This document shows, piece by piece, positions 1 to 8,676 of a DNA stretch of 64,000 nucleotides. The translations under genes were made by a program, and so were the position numbers. The notes under the pieces were generated by a model that had not been told where the DNA came from, made no database searches, and saw only the letters and a program-made list of their open reading frames with translations. Numbering within the stretch: position 1 is the stretch's first letter; every line of letters starts with the position of its first letter. The DNA comes from Isochrysis galbana (Eukaryota; Haptophyta; Isochrysidales; Isochrysidaceae), in the NCBI GenBank assembly GCA_018136815.1, contig CM030939.1:3279419-3343418 (forward strand), in the 5' to 3' direction.

Positions 1-404
1 GGAGGGGAGGGAGGAGGCATATGAAAAAAAACGCCGTCGGCTACCTCCCACCACCGAGCGGGCACTCGCCTTGCCGAAGATGGTGTCTCCACCGGCGGCT
101 GCAGATTGCGCCTTAGCAACTTCGTTACTCATCTGACACGACTGCACGCGCAGGAGGGCAGAGGCTGCCGTAATGAGGCGTGGTGCGTGGCGGGGTGGCG
201 GCGCGACAGGCGGCCTCCCAATCCAGCGCGCGAGCCGGAGGGCGCTTCCGGCGAGAAACATCGGCGACATGACCTGAAGACGGACGGGCTAGTCGCGGGC
301 GGAGGGCGGCGCGCAGGGCCCCCGAGTATCGGAGTTTTCTTGTGTGGCTATTCACGAAAAGAAAGGATAGCCTTGATGTTCGACCTTGTAGTCTTGTAGA
401 GCAT

Positions 405-545
405 ATGGTTAGTAGCATCACTAGCTTCACACACCGGACGAGGCATGCACCAACCGCGCACACCCCCGTCGCGGGGGAGGGGCTCCGTTGCCGATGAGGC
501 ACGGTCCATCAGCACATCAGCACTAGGATTAAACTAAAAGACTTC
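405..545 (-). repeat. Degenerate copy of 178-bp repeat R1
   Basis: Shares with the R1 copies at 3881-4058, 37110-37287 and 40805-41977 the run around CCGCGCACACCCCC, GAGGCTCCGTTGCCG and CAGCACTA. It is the most diverged of the four, and neither end is crisp. No gene lies next to it. Confidence 0.6.
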
Positions 546-599
546 TTGATTTTCTCACTACGCAAGGCAAGTGGAAGGAGTGAGAAGGATTACAAGGGA

Positions 600-682
600 T
601 GCGGGCCGGGCGTGGCTGCAGGGTAGATGTGCAGTGTCGCGCGCGCGGCGAGAATGTTAAGACGTTTATTCCTGGCTGTAGA
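600..682 (+). repeat. 3' tail fragment of the hairpin-headed retroposon family
   Basis: Contains GGGCGTGGCTGCA followed by GCGCGCGCGGCGAGAATGTTAA, split by one base change from the tails at 37020-37071, 51790-51859 and 62880-62945. Only the last part of an element remains, as expected from severe 5' truncation. No target duplication was found. Confidence 0.5.
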
Positions 683-993
683 TAGACAGCGAGTGCTCCG
701 GAGCGTGTGTGACGTGTGCTATCCGTGATGAATGATAACTGTCTCTAGGCTAGCCTTTTTGATATATCAAATATCAAGTGCTTGTGCGACTTAGGCGGCT
801 TGCCTTCATTTGGTCTCCTTTCCCTCAGGGTTTCTTCCCCTCCCGTGGGGACTCTCACCCTACCATGAGCCTCTCCGCGAGCACCCCGAAGGAGAGGCCC
901 AGGGAGGAGCACCACGTACGCGACGAGAACGCAAGGCTGACCTACAATACAAGAGTAGTCATGAATACTGAGTACAAATACTACCAATTTGGC

Positions 994-1090
994 AGTATTC
1001 GTACTCATGAGTACAGCCGCGAGCGAGTATTCGTACTCATGAATACAGCCGAGAGTGAGTATTCGTATTTTGGTCGAATATCGAATACTC
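994..1090. repeat. 32-bp tandem repeat, about three units
   Basis: Units starting AGTATTCGTACTCATGA recur at 994, 1026 and 1058, a period of 32 bp, with the last unit decayed. The unit contains the palindrome TACTCATGAGTA. Function unknown. Confidence 0.7.
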
Positions 1091-2540
1091 ACACGGCGAC
1101 ACGCCGGCTGTCGGGGCGGCGCGCGCGCCGCGGCCCGCGGCCGCGCGGCTGCCGCGCGGCAGGCCGCGCACTTGTCGCATTCATCCTAGATGATGCGATT
1201 TCCAGGTTCTTATTTCCAGGTCCTTCGCCGTGCGGCCACACGGTGAAGCTCAGGTACTTCTAGGTTGGTAGGGTTCGTCCCTAGCGATCTAGAATTCGAG
1301 TTCTCGTTTCGTTCCGTCTAGCGTCTAGCCTGTTTGTCAGGTATAGATTCCAGGTTTCCTCCTTTCGGGTAATCTTGACCCAAAGGAGCCAGGTCGCCTG
1401 TCTCTCGCTGCGCGCTTGTCTCAGGCTCTCGAGTTACCTTGTGAAGGCTTATTTAGCTTCTTGCAAGGCTTGCTGTTTCTTGTTGGGTTCCGGTTCTTGC
1501 TTGGGACTTGCTAACTTTCGTTGTCGTCCAGGCCTGTTCTTCATAGGTTCTGCTTGGCCTGGTTAGGGTTTCGTTGCCTTCCGGCGTTTGGCGTTCGCGT
1601 TGGCGTTCGGAAATTTCCTCTCACATTCCCTAGGTCCGCTACCCTTGGCTTGTAGGTCCTTGCTTCTTTCTTCTCGGTCAAGATTTTTGGCGAGCGAGTC
1701 GGTTGCTCTATCCGCTCGAGATTTGAGGTTAAATTTGCCATCTCCCCTTGGAGATCGGTGTAGGTTCGCTTCTTAGGTGAGGGAATCTTTCCCCTTGATG
1801 CAAGCTACATGCAAGCCCTTGGCCCCTTTGGTGTTTCTTCCCCTTGGTTGCTACTCAGGGTTGTTCGTTAGAAGCGTCTAGAAGGTTCACGCTCAACGGC
1901 AAGATTTATTCGGTCGTGAAGATATCTCGTCGCGATCTGTATCCAAAGTGATCGCCGTGTCGCCGTGGTCGCGCGACATGACGCTCCCCTTCGGACTCTC
2001 CGCTACGTGGGAAGTTACAAGGGAGACACGCTCCGGCCGTCGCTGCGGAGTCTCTCTCTCTCTCGCTCTCTCTCTCCGTCTTTCTTGCGACGTGTTTGGG
2101 TTATCGGTGATTTGGGGTCGCGGTTGCTTGATAATTTGCTTGGTTTGGGTGAATGATTCCGGTGCGTTCGTGAGTCGGTGTATCCTGTTGTTTTCAGCAC
2201 CGTTGTCCGTCGTTGTTCGCTGCGTCGCTGCACTCAAGCAGCCTAGGCTCCCTCCCTGAGGGAAGAGTTCTTTGTAGGTCTAACAATCTCTTCAAACCTA
2301 ACACACTAGGGCCGCTAGGAGCGGCTCGCCGCCCCACCGCCCTTCGTTCGCCGTTCGTATCGGATATGAGATCCGTCCGCCGCGGCGGGCGGCTATTACT
2401 TCTTTTCGGTCGGGCGCCCCGGGCACCAAGCGGCGGTTCCCCTCCGGCGCCTCCGGTGTCGCGCGTACGTAGGCTCCTACGTATTACGTATTAGCAAGCG
2501 TGGGGACATGGACATGGTGGGACAAGCGGGGGCTCGCCGC
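1091..2540. other. Gene-free stretch
   Basis: No ORF here looks like protein under selection. The plus strand is T- and pyrimidine-rich, with a CTCTCTCT run near 2050. The phrase TTAAATTTGCCATCTCCCC near 1731 has a relative near 7371-7395, so the two stretches may be decayed copies of one repeat. Confidence 0.4.
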
Positions 2541-2544
2541 GCAC

Positions 2545-2665
2545 CATTTTCTCGTCGTAGCAAGAGGGCAACGGCAGGTGGGACCCTGCCCCCCCCCCCC
2601 CCCCATGGGGGGACCCTAGGGCCCCCCTGCTCACTCCCTTCACGGTCACTAAGTAGTTAAATTTT
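2545..2665 (-). repeat. Degenerate relative of the Mutator-like element end
   Basis: The order CACCATTTTCT, GGCAGGTGGG, a C-run, CGGTCAC and AGTTAAATT parallels the better copies at 8450-8676 and 54895-55215. Too diverged for its ends to be set. Confidence 0.35.
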
Positions 2666-2929
2666 TGTGTACAACTGCCCTAGTAGAGATGCAGGCAATC
2701 AAGGTCGGAATTCTCAATAGTAACGAGGATCGAGGGAACAGCTCGAGGCTAGCTGGAGAAGGCATAGTGTTGCAGCATGTCGTGCACAGTTGCCGAATCC
2801 AGCGCTTTGATGGAATTTGTCGTCGCATCACAGACATTATCGACAGCTGCATTCAGCACAAATACCGACAACACCAATTCCACATTGGCTTACCGGAGTA
2901 CACATTCATGCCTTCCACTCGCTCCCTGC

Positions 2930-3721
2930 TCACTTGAAGTTTGCCATGCGATTGTTGCATGGGAGCCGGGCAGCCTCGGACTCAAAATATGGCGCCAAAC
3001 GGGGCAGCTGACGCATACGCTTATGGAATGCGCGCAGAGCTGGATACTCCTCCAAAGGCGATGGTTTTCCAAATTGGGTAGCCATGAGCTCATGTTGATC
3101 CAACATCTCCCAAACGTGGAAGTCGCCGGCTGTAGGCGATTGTCCTGCAAAAAAGGGCTTGTCTCCCAAAAATCTAGAGAATTTGTCATAGTGGGAAGAA
3201 GAGATGCTCTTCATGTGCTTCGTTAGGGCGCCCGGGAACTTCTCGGGAGTGGTTCCCGAGAAAGGATAAACAATTCGCACCAACTCGTTGCGTAGGTCAA
3301 AGGCTTGTGCTAGCGTTTGCTCGGCAGCGGCTTCCTCCGCTTCGGAAGAACCCATCAGCTCAAGCTTGCGCCCTAAATACTGATAGATTGCGGTACTCTG
3401 AGTGACGACCAGGCCCGTGCCCTCATCAATCAGGTACGGAAGGTTGATGAAGGCGTTCTTCTGCCGTAGAGCTGGCCGGCATTCATCGAACCACTCCTCT
3501 GCATCCCAGCCGTTGCCTTCTTCTTTCTGCTTAAGCTCGAACATTTTATCCTCAAACTCGGCCCCAGCATACACTAGCATCATCCGAGCCGGCGCAGCAA
3601 GCCCACGAATATCCCAATACCCTAGCGTGAATGACGGCTTCTTCTTTCGGCTCTGCAGTATCATCAGCGTGGCTGCAGCGGCCGCGCTGGCTCCGCCGAC
3701 AAGCAGAGCGCGAACAGCCAT
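2930..3721 (-). CDS. Mu-like glutathione S-transferase with N-terminal membrane anchor
   Basis: A single exon encodes 263 residues. After a hydrophobic stretch (about residues 4-23, AllVGGASAAAAATLMIL) comes a mu-class-like thioredoxin-fold domain opening LGYWDIRGLAAPARMML, whose Tyr is the expected catalytic residue. The glutathione-binding region NLPYLIDEGTGLVVTQSTAI follows, then an all-helical C-terminal domain. The C-terminal MANFK resembles the tail of mu GSTs. Cytosolic mu GSTs are about 220 residues, so the extra length is the N-terminal segment, read here as a membrane anchor or signal. The expected activity is conjugation of glutathione to electrophiles. Repeat R1 lies 160 bp upstream in the same orientation and may supply the promoter or leader. 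The start is the first ATG before the hydrophobic stretch. Confidence 0.85.
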   Translation of the reverse strand: MAVRALLVGGASAAAAATLMILQSRKKKPSFTLGYWDIRGLAAPARMMLVYAGAEFEDKMFELKQKEEGNGWDAEEWFDECRPALRQKNAFINLPYLIDEGTGLVVTQSTAIYQYLGRKLELMGSSEAEEAAAEQTLAQAFDLRNELVRIVYPFSGTTPEKFPGALTKHMKSISSSHYDKFSRFLGDKPFFAGQSPTAGDFHVWEMLDQHELMATQFGKPSPLEEYPALRAFHKRMRQLPRLAPYFESEAARLPCNNRMANFK

Positions 3722-3880
3722 CTATATCAAACCCGGCACGCAACAGACAGGGGAGACCTTGGGGCAATACGAAGGGCGTGGACGAAGGGGAGCGGCCGGG
3801 CGGACGAGCGCAGCCGCGGGGCGTTCGTTCACAAGTCGTCGGCCGCTCCCTTGCTCCGTCGCTCGTTGCTCGTTCATACG

Positions 3881-4058
3881 CGTTAGAACTTATAGCGTCG
3901 TATGAGATCTTGTTAGCTAGCATTCCTAGCCACATACACCGGACGAGCCATGCGCCAACCGCGCACACCCCCATCGCGGGGTAGAGGCTCCGTTGCCGTC
4001 GAAGGGCTACGGTGCCGCAGCACTAAGGTTACACTAACACAACAATAAAACTCTGACG
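3881..4058 (-). repeat. 178-bp repeat R1 upstream of the GST gene
   Basis: In R1 orientation it begins CGTCAGAGTTTTATTG and ends CTATAAGTTCTAACG. The two ends are imperfect inverted repeats of each other (CGTCAGAGTTTTAT against CGTTAGAACTTATA). It is nearly identical to 37110-37287 and to the interrupted copy 40805-41977. No target duplication is evident. It could be a small MITE or a solo terminal repeat of a larger element. Confidence 0.75.
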
Positions 4059-5048
4059 ATATGCTTGATCACTCAGTCTCAGTTCGTCTGTCTTTCATCT
4101 TTCATGCTGAAGAGGAGTTGTTCAGTTGAAGTTAAGGTGGCGTTGCCTCCGATACCGAGAAGGGGAGAAGGGAACGAGGCGAGTGGAGCGGAGTCTCGCG
4201 CGAACGCTCACGAGGCGGTGGACGGTGCGATCGTGCGATCGCCCCCTCTCTGCTAGCAGCGCGGCTGCTGAGCTGTGAGCTGTTGAGAGGTTGGCAATGG
4301 CAATCGGCAATGGGCCGGCCTCCCAAGCGGCCACGCGGCGCAAGGAATCCTCCTTGCCGCGGCGCTAGCCAGGGGTTGCTACGTGCTACCGCGAGTGCAA
4401 TTATTATGTTGATGTTGGCAGCAGGAAGTGAGGCGTGCTGCGATCACGGCGGCGTCAGCCCAGAGGCGTGTGGGCCCGCCAGGTGCAAGGAGCAAGGAGG
4501 AACGGCCGCAGGACGCTCCCAGGATGTGTGGGAGGGCGGCGCACACCTGAGCGTGGCATGAGGCTTGCTGATGTGGCCTCCGAGGTGACCGGCAGCCTCG
4601 GCAGCCCTCCGACCGGGGCGGCCGCCACCGTAGTTCTGAGATTCACTTGAAACGCGAAAAAAAAACTCCCGAGAGTAGCTCAGCCCCCCCCCCCCCCTTA
4701 TACTTATAGTGTGTGTAGTACACTTTGTAGAGTACGTACGGGGGGAGTCGTCCGATGGCGGGGGAGAGGGGCCGGGGTCGTGGGGGTGTTAAGTGCGTGC
4801 GTGATAGTATTGAGCCTAAGGCTGAGCGGGCGGCGAGAATACAAAGAACCTTTTATACATCCTCGGTTCTCGGTAGAGCACCACACAACTTTCAACTTGG
4901 ATGCGTGCCTACAACCTAGAAGACATTCTCTTTTCTCATCAACGTGAATAGGAAACGAGATGGAACATATGAATATACGCTGCGAGTACACACCAGCCAC
5001 TTCATACCCTGTGCAGTTCACCTGGCGCATGCGCATACTCCATGAAAA
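4059..5048. other. Gene-free stretch
   Basis: Only short ORFs without family features. A C-run at 4684-4697 and a GGGG-rich block near 4740-4780 are the only marked features. Confidence 0.4.
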
Positions 5049-6021
5049 TTAGGCACGCACTGCCTCGATCAGACGCGAGAAATAGAAGTTCGTGCCCGTC
5101 ATCTCGGTGCGGGCAGGCTTGAAGCCAGCCTCGCCGAGAGCCTTCAGCACAGCCTCCTCAGTGTGCAAGTAGGCCCGCGTCGTCTTGGACGGACCCGGGA
5201 AGAGCTCACCAAAGCGCTTGAGACCCCGGTAATACCATGTGTCCGGAGCAAAAGAGATGATGAGGCGTTCCTTCGTGATGCTAGCAAGATGGCTGACCAT
5301 GCCCGCCATCTTGTCCGAAGGGTAGTGGATCATAACCTAAGCGTGGGCGTCCAGCTTTGGGTAAGCAGCATTGCAGGGAAGCCGAGGGGAGAGGGACACT
5401 AGTTGGTGGCCGCGTCCCCTGTGCCAGACCCAGGGCTAGGAAGGCACAGGTCCTCTGGGGCGGGCAAGCCAGACAGGCCTAGCTTTGGCTGCTTACATCG
5501 ATGCAGGAAACCGTGTCGTACTCGCCAGAGAGCGACTCGAGATCCGAGGTGGTGAAAGTGGCCTTGTCGCCCAAGCCCGCCGCCTCCGCGCGCCGCGAGG
5601 CCTCGGTGGCCATGGCTTCCGAGATGTCAGACGCGACGACTTTGGCTCCGCGCTGAGCAAGTGGCAGTGCGAGCGAGCCGACACCGCAACCAGCGTCACA
5701 CCAGGTGCCCTTGCTCACACTCTCCTTGCCATCTGCATCCACCCAGGCCAGAATCTTGTCCACCGTCTGCGCGTGGCCCGTGCGGATGTCCATCTGCACT
5801 GCATTGACCTCGCCATCCTCCGAGTAGATGCGGTTCCACCTGTTGAAGCCCTCGTTGTTGAAGTACTCTTGAACCTCCGCCTTGTCATCGACGCAGACGG
5901 GCCGAGCCCCAGCCCGTGCGCTTGCGCGCCCGCGCGGCGTCAACGCCGGCGTTAGGTGGAGCGCGAGCGAAGAAGGGAGGAGGAGTGAGATGGAGAGCGC
6001 GAGCATGCGGGCTGGAGACAC
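5049..6021 (-). CDS. CHLM: Magnesium-protoporphyrin IX methyltransferase, plastid precursor
   Basis: Two exons, 6021..5497 and 5336..5049, joined over a 160-bp GT-AG intron (donor GTAAGC, acceptor TTAG), give 270 residues. The junction reads SCID-VMIHYP, matching the conserved ChlM context. The enzyme moves a methyl group from S-adenosylmethionine to Mg-protoporphyrin IX in chlorophyll synthesis. Motif I of the SAM fold is WCDAGCGVGSLALPLAQRG (about residues 107-125). The C-terminal half contains PGPSKTTRAYLHTEEAV and ends NFYFSRLIEAVRA. The N-terminus is a signal peptide (MLALSISLLLPSSLA) followed by a basic, Ala/Arg-rich stretch, as expected for a plastid reached through the secretory pathway. 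Confidence 0.9.
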
Positions 6022-6489
6022 GCGGGGGAGCTTTCATTAGGCGCGATACCGGAGGGGAAAGGGTCTCCGCCAACAGGCCGTGGCTCTTAACCCTAGTACT
6101 TCCGTAAAAGCTGTTTTTACGGTGTTGACACTGCGAGCGGTAGGCCCCCTAACACCAATATTTTTGGCTGGAGGGCCTCCTCATAGGCAAGCTAGGACTC
6201 CCTAAGCAACCTGGCACATGAGCATCAGGTTGTGACCACTTTCATGAGGTGCGAAAACTACGAAAATGCAAAAACAGATAAAAATTGAGGAAAACCCCAT
6301 GCTACTCAAGATGACACCGATGGCACGCAAAGAAACACCGAACATGGTAGTACGCGCCTACTCCATCCCGACAGGCAAAACACCTGTATTGGGATCGCTT
6401 GGGTTTCTCCACAGAGCACCCAACATAACCACATACGCCCTTTTGTTTGGGGTGAGAGACAAAAAAGTAAAAATAAATGAAATAATTAA

Positions 6490-7110
6490 TGTTATTTATA
6501 TCCTAGCCAACCCCACTAGCTAATTGGACACAACTTTTCCGTCCCGGAATCCCGCCATGCCTGACGAGCTAGGTGTCCGAGTGCTACGGGGGGGAGGGGG
6601 CACTGCCCCTTCCCCTCGATATTCGATATTTGTCCTCCCGTCCTCCCCCCAGTGCCAGTGCCAGTGCACGCACCGACCCCGCGCACCCCAGCACGTCCTC
6701 TCCTCGAGGCCACGCTGGGGGAAAACCCCTTTCAACGCGGGGGGGGGGGGGGGCGGGGCACTCGTGAATAGGAGCCCAGAAGCGCTAATCTCTCCTCGCC
6801 GAAGCGAGTGGCCGCGGCGAGCCGCGACCCTTCCCTCCTGGTTCTGGTGCCCCCGTCTTCTCTTACTTATTTATACTTACACTTACCCAAACGGGGCGAG
6901 AAGACACGCAAACGCCGCAGGTGAGGCTGGGGCATGGCCCTGGCCCCTCCTGCCTCTCCCTCGCTGGCTCTCGAGCCCCTGCCGGTCGACAGGAGCTGGC
7001 TGGGGGCTCCTGAGATCAGGGGGGCCCAGCCAGGGGGAGGAGGGGTTGGTCAGAGCGAGAAGCAGGCCAACGCGGGCCAGAGCGTGCGATCTGTGCCCGA
7101 CTCTCAGGGA
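6490..7110 (-). repeat. Retroposon copy related to 22479-23351
   Basis: Shares ATCCTAGCCAACCCCACTAG, TAATTGGACACAACTTTTC and the block from CCCGCCATGCCTG onward with 22495-23165, through G-runs and the GAGGCTGGGGCATGGCCCTG segment. The terminal hairpin end is missing, so this copy is 5'-truncated if the hairpin marks the 5' end. No target duplication was identified. Confidence 0.65.
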
Positions 7111-8449
7111 GAGTCTGGGCAATCTGGGTGAGTCCCCCGCCCTACATCCCAAGAGGCTGTCGCATTCGCGAATCGACACTCGTTAGGCTTCGCTCTTCTC
7201 TCTTCTCTACGTCATTCGGTATCTATCGTTATAATTCTTTGCTTTCTCTGGTTCTCGGTCAAAAGCTTCGCTTGGATGCATGGGATCGTGGGTTGTGGAG
7301 CGCCCTCTCTCTTTCTCTCGAAAGAAAAGGGAAGTTTCCCCACCTTTCTTCCTCCCAGGCGCCTCGCGAATAGGTTTAATTTGCTATCTCCCCTGCGTTT
7401 CTTTATCTGCTTCTGGGGGCAATCAGGTTTAATTTGCGACCTCTTCGTATCTCCCCCTTAGGCACATCGTTCTCCTTTCGTCTTATTCGGTTGGTCTCTT
7501 GGAATCCTGCGTAGCAAGATTGCCCCTCGTTTCCGTTATGGTGCGATTCCCGTTCCAGACAAGATCAAGATCGCCGACAGATCGCCCTTTGTTTGATCGT
7601 CGTCCGTCGTTGTCGTTGTCTGATCGGAATGTTTGGGTTTGATTTCAGTCGAGTTATGTGAGAAAGTCGTGGGGCGAGAGTCGGGGTGTTTTCCTGGGTG
7701 TCTCTGTGTCTCTGTCCGTCGTCCTGTCGTCAGTCGTCATCCGTCGCTCTCGCTCTCGTCGCTCTCGCTCTCGTAACACTCATACCCTACAATCCCTCCT
7801 CCTCTCGCCAGCCCCTGCCATCACAGCCCTCCTCTCACTCACCCTCGCCTCTCGCCGCTCGTTCCATGTCGCTCTCGCTCTCGCCGCCGTCCTCGCCCTC
7901 GCTCAAGCCCGCCTGCCCGCCTTCCTCTGCTGACGGGCTTCAGCCCGTCAGCACCTCTGAAGTGGCCTCCCTCGCCGCGCCTGCCGCCGGCTTTGCCCCT
8001 TCCTCATTGCCCTCAGGCCCTATGAGCCACTCCAATTCGTCAGAGGCAGCGCAGGGGGCAGGGGGGTGGATGGTTCTCGCCCCCCATGAGGGGAGTCGAG
8101 AGAGTGGGGGGGCCGAATCTGGCACTGTCAGAGAGAGGAAGGAGGGCCGCGAGGGCAGCCTCAACGCGGAGGCTCGTCAGCCACGCGTGGACGGTGGACG
8201 GCGGCGTCGGTGAGCTGGTCCTGGTTCTCGATGCCGAGTTCGAGTGAGGGCAAAGCCTGCGAGGGGCGGGTCGGGATGGTCGGGGCGGGGTCTGTGGCAG
8301 CCAGGGTAGCCGCGTGCGCGCGCTGTGAGGAGCTGGGTGGGCTGCGCGGGCAATGATGCCAGAGGGCCAGGGGGTGGTCGGACTGTCGGCAGCCCGACAC
8401 GGCGCTGCATCGGGCGGGAATCAAATGCCGAATGTAGCTTAGATATAAA
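7111..8449. other. Gene-free stretch with retroposon-derived block
   Basis: No convincing gene. 7930-8060 shares GACGGGCTTCAGCCCGTCAG and the following GCCGCCGGCTTTGCCCC block with 15955-16020 and 26760-26880, so it is part of a repeat. CGCTCTCGCTCTCG microsatellite-like runs lie at 7745-7775. Confidence 0.4.
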
Positions 8450-8676
8450 GGAACCGATCCCCCCGCGGGCGCGACCGCCAAATCTTTACGGGTAGAGCGT
8501 GAGCGCGCGTGACGGAGGGGGGGGGAGGGGGGGAGAATCGCACACCATTTCCTGGCTAAGATTTTCGTGGCGGCAGGTGGCCCCCCCCTCAAGGTTTTTT
8601 ATTGGGCCTCGCGCCACGGTCAAAAAATGCAGCCCAACCCTTACTATTAGTTAAAAAGCCCTTGTTTGACCGCCCT
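8450..8676 (-). repeat. Partial Mutator-like element ending in TTTGACCGCCCT
   Basis: Read on the minus strand it starts AGGGCGGTCAAACA and continues as the left part of the complete element at 23473-24502, including CTTTTTAA and TTTTTGACCGTG. A sister fragment lies at 54895-55215. The other terminal repeat is not present. Confidence 0.6.

Noticed and set aside
6266-6523. 85-codon ORF in an AT-richer patch
   Set aside because: Runs into retroposon sequence at its 3' end (ATCCTAGCCAACCCC), so its end is not its own.
8161-8592. 143-codon minus-strand ORF
   Set aside because: Lies across the Mutator-like fragment 8450-8676 and low-complexity flank; no family character.
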